The notes under the pieces are model-generated. The model was not told the origin of the DNA. It saw only the letters and a list, made by a program, of their open reading frames with translations, and did not search any database. From Terrimonas pollutisoli (GTDB lineage Bacteria > Bacteroidota > Bacteroidia > Chitinophagales > Chitinophagaceae): a DNA stretch of 64,000 nucleotides. Made by a program: the position numbers and the translations under genes. The DNA lies in NCBI RefSeq assembly GCF_029360765.1, contig NZ_JARKNA010000012.1, forward strand, positions 1 through 64,000. Reading direction: 5' to 3'. Each line of letters starts with the position of its first letter. Positions within the stretch are counted from its first letter, which is position 1. Below are positions 44,988-53,847 of the stretch, in pieces.

Positions 44988-47648
44988 ATGAAAACCTGCC
45001 TGCTGCTAATCGCTACCTGCTTCCTCTTCCTGGTTGCTAACAGTAATCCCGGAGACTCCACAATTGCAAAGAAGAAATATTTTACCAACCGATTGAATGC
45101 GGAGATTAATCTCGATGGTATTCCCGATGAAGCTGCCTGGGATGCGGTTGAATGGGGTGGCGATTTTATTCAGTGGCAACCCAATGAAGGAAAAGCTCCA
45201 TCGCAACCGACCAGTTTTAAAATATTATACGATGATAAATTTTTATACGTTGGTTATCGTTGTCATGACCTCTCTCCCGATTCTATCATCGGGCGAATGA
45301 GCCGGCGGGATGAATTTCCCGGCGATTGGGTCGAGATTAATATCGATAGCTATCACGATCTGCGAACAGCGTTTTCTTTCACCTTATCAGTTTCCGGTGT
45401 TCGCGGTGATGAGTTTGTTTCGAACAATGGAAATAACTGGGATGTAAGCTGGAATCCCATTTGGTATGGCAAAACTCATGTCGATGATAAAGGCTGGACG
45501 GCTGAAGTGAAAATTCCATTCAGCCAATTGCGCTATGGCAATGAACCTGAAAAGATATGGGGCTTCCAGGTTACCCGCAGGATATTCCGGAAAGAAGAAA
45601 GAAGTACCTGGCAATATATCCCGCAAAACTCCGGCGTATGGGTAAGTGCTTTTGGTGAATTACACGGCTTGAATAATATCCCCATGCACCGGCAGGTGGA
45701 AATTGCTCCCTATGTAATTGCCCAGGCTGATAAATATAAAAAGGAACCAGGCAATCCTTTTGCAAAAGGGTTTGATACAAAACTGGCAGGCGGGTTGGAT
45801 GGAAAATTTGCCGTGACGAATGATCTTATTCTCGACTTTACTATTAATCCTGATTTTGGCCAGGTAGAAGCAGATCCGTCACAAGTTCGTATCGATGGAT
45901 TTCAAAACTTCTTCCAGGAACGAAGACCCTTTTTTGTCGAGAGCAGGAATATTTTTGATTACCAGTTGACCGGCTCTGAAGCTGGCGGTGATTATGATGC
46001 TGACCTGCTTTTTTATTCCAGGCGAATAGGAAGCTCGCCGCATGGTTATCCCAATCTCAATAGCGGTGAATATGCGAAAACACCTTTTAATACGACGATT
46101 CTTGGCGCCGCTAAATTCAGCGGCAAAACAAAAAAAGGATTGAGCATTGGTATCCTTGAAAGCATTACTGAAAGAGAACTTGCAACTATAGATAAGAATG
46201 GCTCCCGAAGACGGGAGATGATTGAACCCCTGACTAACTATTTTGTGACACGTATTCAAAAAGATTATAAAGGAGGGAATACCATCATCGGTGGCATTAT
46301 CACTGGTGTTAACCGTGAAAAAGGATTGAGTGATCAGTTGCACCGCAGTGCCTATTCCGGCGGTCTTGATTTTGTCCGGTATTGGAAAAACCGTACCTGG
46401 TATGTTCGGGGCAATGTCGTGTTCAGTCATGTAACCGGAACCAAGGAAGCGATCCTAAACACACAGACAAGCTTTGAGCATCTTTTTCAACGACCGGGCG
46501 CCAGTGAAGTTTCTGTAGATAGCAGCAGGACATCATTATCAGGAATGGGTGGAACAATCCGGTTTGGAAAGATAGGTGGTAAATCAGGTAAACTGGGACA
46601 GGTTTTTAAATTTGAAACAGGCGCTACTTTTCGTTCACCCGGATTGGAGTTAAACGATATTGGCTTTATGTATTCAGCCAATGAGATCAATCATTTCACG
46701 TGGGCGGGATTTCATTTTCAAAAACCATTTTCAATCTTTCGCAATGCCCGGTTGAATTACAATCACTGGTCGAGATGGGATTACGGCGGCCAGTTTTTAT
46801 ACCAAGCTTTTAATTTTAACTCACATGCTACTTTTAAAAACAACTGGCAATCGGGCACCGGTTTCACCTGGAATCCCTACGAAGTTTTAAACAATGCGTT
46901 AAGAGGCGCTTCATCTATTCGGCGACCACCGGGTATTGGCCATAATGTTTACCTGACTACTGACTATCGAAAAAAAGTGTATGTTAATTTAAACACTTTT
47001 AATGCCTGGGGATTTCCCAAAACGGTAAGAAGCAATAATGCTGGTATCGGTATTTATGTTCAACCTGCTAATGCATTTAAGTTTAGCATCAGTGCAGATT
47101 ATTCTTACTACTGGCGCCGGCAGGATCAGTTTGTTACTAATTTAACTTTCAACAATAGCACCCGTACTATTGTGAGCCAGGTAAAACAAAAAACGCTTCG
47201 CTTCACAGCAAGGTTGAATTATAATATTACACCCGACCTTACATTACAATATTATGGACAGCCTTATATTACCCGGCCGTTGTATGACAGGTTTGCTTTT
47301 GTCACGGACCACTTGGCCAAACACTATGATGACAGGTTTCATGTCTTTACCGCCAGCGAGATTAAAACTGACAACGGTTCTTATTTGGTGGATGAAAACA
47401 GGGATGGCGTCACTGATTATAGTTTTGATAAGCCTGATTTCAATTTTGTACAGTTTCGGTCCAACCTGGTGGCAAGATGGGAATATAAGCCGGGTTCAGA
47501 ACTATATCTTGTATGGTCACAAAGCAATACCCCTGATGCTTACGCCGAACTAGATACGCCGATATTCAGAAGTTTATTTGACAATGCTTTCGCGGAACAG
47601 GGGCGAAATATATTTTTGATAAAATGGACGTATAGGTTTTTGAGATAG
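44988..47648 (+). CDS. DUF5916 outer-membrane protein with CBM9-like N-terminus
   Basis: An 886-residue protein with a signal peptide (MKTCLLLIATCFLFLVANS). Residues ~30-230 resemble a family-9 carbohydrate-binding-type beta-sandwich (INLDGIPDEAAWDAVEWGG; FLYVGYRCHD). The remaining ~640 residues match the DUF5916 domain, starting around NPDFGQVEADPSQV and FFQERRPFFVE, and look like a large outer-membrane beta-barrel ending in an aromatic residue pattern (LIKWTYRFLR). The function is unknown; it may take part in surface glycan or peptide handling. Confidence 0.9.
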   Translation: MKTCLLLIATCFLFLVANSNPGDSTIAKKKYFTNRLNAEINLDGIPDEAAWDAVEWGGDFIQWQPNEGKAPSQPTSFKILYDDKFLYVGYRCHDLSPDSIIGRMSRRDEFPGDWVEINIDSYHDLRTAFSFTLSVSGVRGDEFVSNNGNNWDVSWNPIWYGKTHVDDKGWTAEVKIPFSQLRYGNEPEKIWGFQVTRRIFRKEERSTWQYIPQNSGVWVSAFGELHGLNNIPMHRQVEIAPYVIAQADKYKKEPGNPFAKGFDTKLAGGLDGKFAVTNDLILDFTINPDFGQVEADPSQVRIDGFQNFFQERRPFFVESRNIFDYQLTGSEAGGDYDADLLFYSRRIGSSPHGYPNLNSGEYAKTPFNTTILGAAKFSGKTKKGLSIGILESITERELATIDKNGSRRREMIEPLTNYFVTRIQKDYKGGNTIIGGIITGVNREKGLSDQLHRSAYSGGLDFVRYWKNRTWYVRGNVVFSHVTGTKEAILNTQTSFEHLFQRPGASEVSVDSSRTSLSGMGGTIRFGKIGGKSGKLGQVFKFETGATFRSPGLELNDIGFMYSANEINHFTWAGFHFQKPFSIFRNARLNYNHWSRWDYGGQFLYQAFNFNSHATFKNNWQSGTGFTWNPYEVLNNALRGASSIRRPPGIGHNVYLTTDYRKKVYVNLNTFNAWGFPKTVRSNNAGIGIYVQPANAFKFSISADYSYYWRRQDQFVTNLTFNNSTRTIVSQVKQKTLRFTARLNYNITPDLTLQYYGQPYITRPLYDRFAFVTDHLAKHYDDRFHVFTASEIKTDNGSYLVDENRDGVTDYSFDKPDFNFVQFRSNLVARWEYKPGSELYLVWSQSNTPDAYAELDTPIFRSLFDNAFAEQGRNIFLIKWTYRFLR

Positions 47649-47829
47649 ATAGTTTATTCTTTGGCAACTTTGTATTCGACGTTCCTGGCAATGGTGTGCA
47701 TTTTGCCATCACAAATAATCAGTTTACTAAATTGTTCCGGAGGAACAAATCATGGGTAAGAGCTCATAGATAAAAGCACCAAGCGTTCCTTCGGAACGCC
47801 TTATGCATTTTCCTTTGATACTTTTACTC

Positions 47830-47854
47830 CACGAATCATCCGCCGCGGCGGATG
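47830..47854. repeat. 25-bp palindrome-containing repeat, copy 1
   Basis: The segment consists of CACGAATCATC followed by CGCCGCGGCGGATG, with the core CATCCGCCGCGGCGGATG being a perfect palindrome. The exact 25-base complement is found at 50168-50192. The surrounding gap 47649-47934 also has a GTTCCTTCGGAAC hairpin and no gene. Confidence 0.7.
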
Positions 47855-47934
47855 AAGAAAGACCCAAAAAATCATGTCAGCTATGACTTTTTCGAAATAC
47901 GAGCATCAAAACATTTTTGGCAGCTAAATGAACC

Positions 47935-48909
47935 TTACCCACCCTTACTCGCCTGCGATATAAACCAGGCATTGGCCAAAAGATACAAGACCAATAATAC
48001 AATGGACATAATCATGTCAAACTTGTGAGCTTTAGCCTGCTGATTTCTTTTAACGAGTTTTAGTGAATAGGCTGTGGCGCTGATCACACAAAAAATAAAG
48101 AACAGTGTAAGCCCATGCAGGGTGTCCACCAACGTGAAAGAAGTGGATTCGGGCAAAGAAGAATCAATGATATATTTATTACCGATCACGGCAAATAAAG
48201 AACCCACACTTAATCCGAAACGGGAATCAATGCCATCGGTGTGAATAAAGAAACAGATATAAGCGATCAGGAAAGCTATATACATACCAAGGAATACCTT
48301 CCAGAAAAGGCCGCTGGCATCCCTGTCGATGCTTAACCTTACACGATACGAACTATATTCTGTATGCGGTTTTGCAAAACTTTCATCGCCAAAGGCGGTT
48401 TCATATGCTTTAACACCCGTTGAGATAATACAGCTATCGATCGTCCATCCACGAAGGGTAAACCGGGGATCGAAATGGTTGCCAACTGTATCCGGCACAA
48501 ACACCAGGTACCTCGAGTCAAATTGCGAATTCTCGATGGATAATCGCAGTTTTTGTTCATCAAAGGGAAAATTAGCGATGCGCCAGTTGTCTTTCATCAC
48601 ACACTGCAATTTCATCTGCATGTATACTTTTTCGCCTGTGGTATCGATCAGTGAAAAAGATTTTTCCACCGTTTTCGCCTGCGGGACTTCGAGATTATTA
48701 AAAAAATCGAAGTCCTTGTTCCTGTACTTTAACCACAACCAAAAATTGATGGTGTACTCTTTATCCTTAAAATCAATATTGTGAATGCTGGTGATATAGA
48801 TGCCGACGCTTACGGTATCCGGCTTACTGTCTTCTGCATGTGAGCCATTGCCAGATAATAATGCAACGAGGAGTAAAACGAAAGGACAAAGGATTTTTTT
48901 GAACATCAT
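47935..48909 (-). CDS. bacterial pentameric ligand-gated ion channel homologue
   Basis: A 324-residue membrane protein with signal peptide (1-25). The extracellular beta-sandwich (~30-200) has the pLGIC hallmark WRIANFPFDEQKL (FPFDEQ at 114-119), which corresponds to the Cys-loop region but has no cysteine pair, as in other bacterial members. Four membrane helices follow: M1 201-222, M2 ~230-247 (pore, RFGLSVGSLFAVIGNKYII), M3 258-284, M4 297-318. There is no large M3-M4 loop. It probably forms a pentameric ion channel in the inner membrane; the ligand and ion are unknown. Confidence 0.85.
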   Translation of the reverse strand: MMFKKILCPFVLLLVALLSGNGSHAEDSKPDTVSVGIYITSIHNIDFKDKEYTINFWLWLKYRNKDFDFFNNLEVPQAKTVEKSFSLIDTTGEKVYMQMKLQCVMKDNWRIANFPFDEQKLRLSIENSQFDSRYLVFVPDTVGNHFDPRFTLRGWTIDSCIISTGVKAYETAFGDESFAKPHTEYSSYRVRLSIDRDASGLFWKVFLGMYIAFLIAYICFFIHTDGIDSRFGLSVGSLFAVIGNKYIIDSSLPESTSFTLVDTLHGLTLFFIFCVISATAYSLKLVKRNQQAKAHKFDMIMSIVLLVLYLLANAWFISQASKGG

Positions 48910-48994
48910 ATTCGGTTTATCTGCTGAAAGATAGAAAACTGGACGATAAAAATAAAAAACAAGAAGTTAACAATATCGTGAAGACACTGATGAT

Positions 48995-49618
48995 CTACCG
49001 GTTATTTTTATAATATTCACAGACAGTATTCATTAAACATATTTCACACTTAGGTTGGGGGCGGCAGATCTCCCTGCCGAGAAATGACATGGCCATGCCC
49101 GCATCCCACTGCTTCTGCGGGAGTATTTCTTTAATTTGTTTTTCTATTTTTTTCGGATCTGTTCCGTGGGCAATGCCCAGCCTCGGCGCCACCCGCACCA
49201 CATGCAGGTCAACGATCACTCCTTCGGCAGGTTTGCCAGCTTCCCGCAAAATAACATTGGCCGATTTACTGCCGATGCCTTTTAACTGGGTGAGTTCATC
49301 GTGTGTGAGCGGAATATTTTTATCTTCTTTTATTTGTTGTGCTATCCCGATCAGCCACTTGGCTTTATTACCGAAGTTCCTGACCTTACTAATATATGGG
49401 AACAGCAACTCCTCCGTAGCCCTTGATAAGGCTTTCATATCCGGAAATGCTTCGAATAATTTTGGGGCAATATGATTGATGTTTTTATCAGAATCCTGGG
49501 CCGACAAAACGACCATCACCACCAGTTGATAAATGCTTTTATATTCAAGCGGATGTTGTTTGTCTTTGTATTTTTTGAGGAGGGGTTTAATTGCCTCGGA
49601 CCAGTCTATCTTAGCCAT
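48995..49618 (-). CDS. nth: endonuclease III (DNA glycosylase/AP lyase)
   Basis: 207 residues from the ATG at 49618 (MAKIDWSEAIKPLLKKY). The helix-hairpin-helix is LKGIGSKSANVIL with the catalytic Lys, and the catalytic Asp is in VIVDLHVVRV. The iron-sulphur loop reads CRPQPKCEICLMNTVC, giving a C-x5-C-x2-C-x5-C spacing where E. coli Nth has C-x6-C-x2-C-x5-C. It removes oxidised pyrimidines from DNA. It is monocistronic. Confidence 0.94.
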   Translation of the reverse strand: MAKIDWSEAIKPLLKKYKDKQHPLEYKSIYQLVVMVVLSAQDSDKNINHIAPKLFEAFPDMKALSRATEELLFPYISKVRNFGNKAKWLIGIAQQIKEDKNIPLTHDELTQLKGIGSKSANVILREAGKPAEGVIVDLHVVRVAPRLGIAHGTDPKKIEKQIKEILPQKQWDAGMAMSFLGREICRPQPKCEICLMNTVCEYYKNNR

Positions 49619-49669
49619 GATTTGATTTTTAGTACTAAATCTACAATAAAACAGCAATTGAAAAGACCT

Positions 49670-50104
49670 TTACTCACCAACAAGTTTCATGTGAATTAAT
49701 GGAAATGGCTTGCCCATCCCGTCAGTTTCACTTCTCCCTGTTTCGACGAAACCGAGATGTTTGTAAAAACCGATTGCCTGTTCATTTTGTTCATTTACAT
49801 CCACCGTATTGGCATGTAACTCATGTATTGCAAAGTCAGTGAGTGCCTTGCCAATTCCTTCTCCCCTGCTCCCGGGATGGATAAACAGCATTTCGATTTT
49901 TTGATCCGCAACTCCCAAAAATCCTTTTATGCGGGCCTTTTTATCCTGGTAAATAAAGATATCTACCTGCGGTAAAATATCAGGCAGCATTTTTTTGATT
50001 GTCTGTAAATAATCTTCCGGTAAAAAATGATGCGTTGCCCGAACAGAAAGCTCCCAGATTTCGATAATCGAACTATAAAGAATATTGTCAGCCTTTCTTA
50101 TCAT
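49670..50104 (-). CDS. GNAT-family N-acetyltransferase
   Basis: A 144-residue acetyltransferase. The N-terminal helix WELSVRATHHFLP is followed by strands and the acetyl-CoA-binding P-loop FIHPGSRGEGIGKALTDFA (~75-92), then VNEQNEQAIGFYKHLGF. The family resembles YjaB/YafP-type acetyltransferases. The substrate is unknown. Confidence 0.9.
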   Translation of the reverse strand: MIRKADNILYSSIIEIWELSVRATHHFLPEDYLQTIKKMLPDILPQVDIFIYQDKKARIKGFLGVADQKIEMLFIHPGSRGEGIGKALTDFAIHELHANTVDVNEQNEQAIGFYKHLGFVETGRSETDGMGKPFPLIHMKLVGE

Positions 50105-50167
50105 GTTTCTAACATAATATTTTCAGATCGCAATAATCTTATTTAACGTGAGTTTTGGGTGTTCTAA

Positions 50168-50192
50168 CATCCGCCGCGGCGGATGATTCGTG
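50168..50192. repeat. 25-bp palindrome-containing repeat, copy 2 (inverted)
   Basis: The exact reverse complement of 47830-47854. Nearby are the hairpins GCGTCCCTATCGGGACGC (50220-50237) and CCCGATGACTATCGGG (50268-50283). Together the two copies bracket the pLGIC, nth and GNAT genes. The gap 50105-50344 has no gene. Confidence 0.7.
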
Positions 50193-50344
50193 GGTAAAAC
50201 TCAATGTGAACAAGCACGATGCGTCCCTATCGGGACGCTTGGTGCAAACCTGGCAATAACTACCCATCCCGATGACTATCGGGATCCCTAGCGGGACAAT
50301 TATAGCATTCATTCTCATTAAAAAAAATCCAAAATTCACGTTAT

Positions 50345-51031
50345 TTATCCTAAAAACTGGTGAATAATATTGCCTAACATTTTTACATCGACTTTTTCCA
50401 GGGGATGCGGCGTATTTTCAAGCAACTGAAATTTGCCATTTGGTAAGGCCTGTTCCACCTGCGCTGTTTCTTCTGGTGTTACCATTTTATCTTTATCGCC
50501 CAACAACAGCAAGCTGGGAGTTAAAATAGTTTGATAATCGTTTAGCTGCAAATCATTCTTATCCCCCAGCTGAACCAATAACTGTTTTGTCTTTTGTAAA
50601 ACGATTTTCCAGTCGTTGGGATAATGACGTTGTTGCAATTGCTCAGCAAATGCAGGAACTTTTTCTTCGATAGTATCAGCATTTAGCATGGCCGCTTCTT
50701 TTGTGGCGATGCCGGGGTTCCACTGAAATTTAGTTGCCAATGTAATGACCCGGTTAACCAGTATTGGCGAATGCCTGACGAGGTATAAAGCTACATAGCC
50801 GCCCATGCTGTAACCGAAAATATTCGTTTGGCGAATGTTATTTTCTTTAAGGTAGGTAACGACATCACCGGCAAAAACGGGAATGGAAAAATCGCTTGCA
50901 TGAAAAGGTTCGCCACCGTGCCCGCTGAAGTTTAACGTGTGAATAATATAATAATCAGATAATTCATCAGCCAATGATTGCAGCTGGTCTTTGGCACCGA
51001 TGGCGCCGTGAAGCAGTAAAAGATGTTGCAT
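50345..51031 (-). CDS. alpha/beta-fold hydrolase
   Basis: About 228 residues from the ATG at 51031 (MQHLLLLHGAIGAKDQL). The HG oxyanion segment is followed by NLSGHGG, the nucleophile elbow FGYSMGGYVALYL (Ser~81), the acid in LLLGDKDKMVTP and the terminal His in NTPHPLEKV. It belongs to the MenH/BioH-like single-domain esterases. The substrate is unknown. It is divergent from the DUF2905 gene. Confidence 0.9.
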   Translation of the reverse strand: MQHLLLLHGAIGAKDQLQSLADELSDYYIIHTLNFSGHGGEPFHASDFSIPVFAGDVVTYLKENNIRQTNIFGYSMGGYVALYLVRHSPILVNRVITLATKFQWNPGIATKEAAMLNADTIEEKVPAFAEQLQQRHYPNDWKIVLQKTKQLLVQLGDKNDLQLNDYQTILTPSLLLLGDKDKMVTPEETAQVEQALPNGKFQLLENTPHPLEKVDVKMLGNIIHQFLG

Positions 51032-51092
51032 CCATAAAATTAGCATCCTTATTTCAATGCATCGGAGAAATTGAAAAACTTAATTTTGCGTC

Positions 51093-51317
51093 ATGAACAG
51101 CGAAACCGGGAAATGGGTGATCATCGCCGGCATATTAGTCGTCTTGGCTGGTGTGATCATTTATTTTTTTTCAGATAAACTGCAATGGATAGGCAGATTA
51201 CCCGGCGATATCCGGATTGAAAAAGCCAATTTCAAATTCTACTTTCCCATTACAACAATGATTATTTTCAGCTTAATTTTTACACTGATCATCCAGGTGG
51301 TCAAACGATTCTTATAA
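51093..51317 (+). CDS. DUF2905 small membrane protein
   Basis: A 74-residue protein with two hydrophobic helices (residues ~8-26 and ~52-72) around the conserved WIGRLPGDIRIEKANFKFYFP loop that defines DUF2905. The function is unknown. It is divergent from the hydrolase (61-base gap). Confidence 0.9.
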   Translation: MNSETGKWVIIAGILVVLAGVIIYFFSDKLQWIGRLPGDIRIEKANFKFYFPITTMIIFSLIFTLIIQVVKRFL

Positions 51318-51368
51318 TTTTTAACATAGTTTTGTTAGCCATATTTTTTTATCCAACTTTCCTTACTC

Positions 51369-51848
51369 CTAACATTGATTTCTTCGTGCCCCAACAATTT
51401 GTAAATTTTCTAGGTCAACAATATAAAGCCCGTATGTGTCTCCGTCAATTCTGCCATCTTTTTCTAGCAAATAATCATACAAAATAGAAAATGAATACTT
51501 GTCACTTTGGTTGTATTCGTCAACCTTTCCGTTGTAAAAGATTGAGTTTTTAAATATCATTTTCCAATCTTTTATTTCTTTGAAACCTCTTCTAAAAAAG
51601 GTCTTACCAACTTCCGATATTAACGGAATTCCGCAATGAGCAAGTTCTTGTAAGCGATTTTTTACACAAATAAATTTAAAAAAATCAGCGAAGTGCTGCC
51701 AGTCAATACTGCTTTGTCTATGAAATTCAAAGTTTATCTCTATCTCAATTTTCACATTGTCAATTAAAGCCACAGCGTGCCAACAGTTCGCATTCTCATT
51801 AAAAGAGAAGTCCAAAGTCTGATTTTCAATTTGAATGGTATGTCTCAT
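51369..51848 (-). CDS. cassette-like gene of unknown function
   Basis: 159 residues from the ATG at 51848 (MRHTIQIENQTLDFSF). It looks soluble and mixed alpha/beta, with no signal peptide or recognised family. The coding sequence looks AT-richer than neighbouring chromosomal genes by eye. On the minus strand its start is preceded by GCGTTAGCCACAATTTT and its end is followed by GGCTAACAAAACTATG, the same boundary pattern as the genes at 54-58 kb. It is likely a stray member of that cassette family. Confidence 0.6.
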   Translation of the reverse strand: MRHTIQIENQTLDFSFNENANCWHAVALIDNVKIEIEINFEFHRQSSIDWQHFADFFKFICVKNRLQELAHCGIPLISEVGKTFFRRGFKEIKDWKMIFKNSIFYNGKVDEYNQSDKYSFSILYDYLLEKDGRIDGDTYGLYIVDLENLQIVGARRNQC

Positions 51849-51849
51849 A

Positions 51850-51980
51850 AAATTGTGGCTAACGCATAAATTTATGGCACTCAAATCGCATTTTCGAAAG
51901 AATCTGTATTGATTTCAAAATTTTAATCTTCGTCGGATTTGATTATTGTTGCACCAATACAACCTATACAGAAACGGGCG
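51850..51980. repeat. cassette-boundary spacer, family P copy 1
   Basis: About 130 bases shared with 58659-58788. The proximal block is GCTAACGCATAAATTTATGG then CACTCAAATCGCATTTTCG, and the distal block is CCAATACAACCTATACAGAA then ACGGGCG. The proximal block alone recurs at 57278-57315. It lies between the 51369 gene and the serine hydrolase end. Confidence 0.75.
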
Positions 51981-52011
51981 TAAAAGTTTTCTATGACCTT
52001 TATACTTTAAA

Positions 52012-53340
52012 TCATCGCTTATTGCCTTTTGTTTCCTTACCATTTTGTAAAATGCTCATAGCCACTACTTCTTTCTTTTCATTGCGGTAGAAATTTATCC
52101 GGGCTTCCACTTCTTTTAGAAAAAACTGGTCTTCTTTTTCTGGGTGCAGTTGCAGTGCTTCCTGTCCTTCGGGTTTGCCGATCAGTTTGCCATTTTCAAA
52201 GCTTACTGTAATGATGAGTTGTGGAGATAAATCATAAACGCCAATGTATTGCTTCAGCACGTCAGGTGGCAGGCTGATGGACTTTTTTTCTTTTGGCAGC
52301 TCATAAGGCTTATCATAAAGAATCGCCAATATGCTCTTAGTGATCTTATCCAAATGCGGGCTAGAAACATTGGCCAGTAAAATGATGCAGGTATTATCCT
52401 CGGGTATGCTGATCATGTTGCTGTTAAAACCATGGATACCGCCACCATGTCCAATTGTTCTTTTACCAGCACTGCTGTCGGTCACCCATCCATAACCATA
52501 ATTATTTTTTACCGCTGTATATGCTTTTTGTTTCGATGATTTTGACATAATGGTGTTAGCCTGTAGGGACAGGTGCCATTTGTACAGGTCGCCGGTAGTG
52601 GAATAAATAGCGCCGGCAGCATATGAAACCGAAGAATCTACTATCGGTGCAGGAATATTCGTATCATCTGTCAGCCGGAAATAACCAATTGCTTTTTCTT
52701 TATCGGCCAGGTGAGTAAAATCGAACCCGCTGTGATCCATATGCAACGGATTAAAAATATATTTTCGTACAGCCCGTTCGTAAGGCATTTTGGTTACGTC
52801 TTCAATTATATAACCCAAAAGCATATAAGCAGAGTTGGAGTATTGCCATTCTGATCCCGGTGAAAACTGGAGCGGTTTGTCCTTAAACAGGGCCATCATT
52901 TTTTCACGGTTGGAAGGTTTGGCTACTTCGTTTGACATAAAAGTCCGGTCGTCGGTGTAGCTGTAGATGCCGGATGTATGTGTAAGTAAGTGTTCCAGGG
53001 TAATACTGTCGCCATTGGGATAAGCAGGAAAATATTTACTGAGTTTATCTGTTGTATTCAGTTTTTTTTCTTCCTGTAGTTTTAACAATATAGTTGCAGT
53101 GAACTGTTTGGTAATAGAGCCAATCTGGAAAATGCTGTTCTTGTCATTCTTTATCTTATCACCCGCATTGCGAAACCCATAACCTTTATCGAGCAATATC
53201 TTCCCCTTATGAACGATCAAAGCAGAGCCATTGAACTTATCCTGACCGGCATATGTATTCAGCAGTTCTTCAAGCTTATCGCCCTGACCCGAACAGGCGC
53301 TGATAACAAAACAGGAAAAAGCAAAAAGCAAATGTTTCAT
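52012..53340 (-). CDS. lipoprotein serine hydrolase (class C beta-lactamase-like)
   Basis: 442 residues from the ATG at 53340, which opens a lipoprotein signal (lipobox ISAC); the open frame upstream is not supported. The beta-lactamase-like domain has the SxxK motif GSITKQF, the YSN motif in WQYSNSAYMLL and the HGGGIHGF box near residue 330. A C-terminal beta-rich extension (~365-440) is common in this family. It is probably an envelope esterase or peptidase. The gap to 53538 shows no gene. Confidence 0.9.
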   Translation of the reverse strand: MKHLLFAFSCFVISACSGQGDKLEELLNTYAGQDKFNGSALIVHKGKILLDKGYGFRNAGDKIKNDKNSIFQIGSITKQFTATILLKLQEEKKLNTTDKLSKYFPAYPNGDSITLEHLLTHTSGIYSYTDDRTFMSNEVAKPSNREKMMALFKDKPLQFSPGSEWQYSNSAYMLLGYIIEDVTKMPYERAVRKYIFNPLHMDHSGFDFTHLADKEKAIGYFRLTDDTNIPAPIVDSSVSYAAGAIYSTTGDLYKWHLSLQANTIMSKSSKQKAYTAVKNNYGYGWVTDSSAGKRTIGHGGGIHGFNSNMISIPEDNTCIILLANVSSPHLDKITKSILAILYDKPYELPKEKKSISLPPDVLKQYIGVYDLSPQLIITVSFENGKLIGKPEGQEALQLHPEKEDQFFLKEVEARINFYRNEKKEVVAMSILQNGKETKGNKR

Positions 53341-53538
53341 TGTTTTATTTTTTATTATAAAATGAACCATATAAGAGTCAAATACTTTGACCACCCGGAA
53401 GCAATATAAGTTACACCTATATCCAAATCTTTTTAAGAACAAAAGTTGTCTAATTCTTAATTTGGGGTGCTGGTATTCGTTTTGGATAGCCGTTGCTGGA
53501 AAAAAAATTAACACAGCTTCAATTTTGATCTTTACCCA

Positions 53539-53783
53539 AACCTTAGTAGAAAAGAAATTGAATCAATGATTTAACCTTATTACCTTATTGTCAAATAAAA
53601 GTTTCGCGGACGAAGAATACAAGGAGTTTATAAAATTTTACCAAAAAAATCTTACGCTTCTTTGAGAGCGGCCGGCCCAAATAAGGTAATAAGGTAAAGG
53701 ACTCCGATGAATTATTTTCTACTAAGGTAATAGATTTGCTTGCAGCAGCAGATAGGGAAAGCGAAATAAGGTTTTTGAAATAA
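53539..53783 (+). mobile_element. decayed copy of the Y1-transposase element
   Basis: The left end AACCTTAGTAG (53539) runs to ACCTTATTACCTTATT. The right end AAATAAGGTAATAAGG runs to CTACTAAGGT (53728), followed by the GAAATAAGGTTTTTG linker motif (53760-53774). Inside, 53597-53665 encodes KSFADEEYKEFIKFYQKNL and a stop, clearly the transposase C-terminus (intact gene: SFAEEYEEFIKFYQKTL). The first ~120 codons are deleted, so this is a pseudogene fossil. Confidence 0.8.
53597..53665 (+). pseudogene. C-terminal fragment of Y1 transposase
   Basis: Twenty-two codons plus stop align with the last third of the transposase at 26256-26714, sharing FIKFYQK. The HUH motif and catalytic Tyr are absent, so it cannot function. 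Confidence 0.75.
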
Positions 53784-53847
53784 TTACAATTGCAGCCAGC
53801 ACCGCAAATTAAGAATTAACTCAAAAATTGCGAAGCGATTCTTCAGC

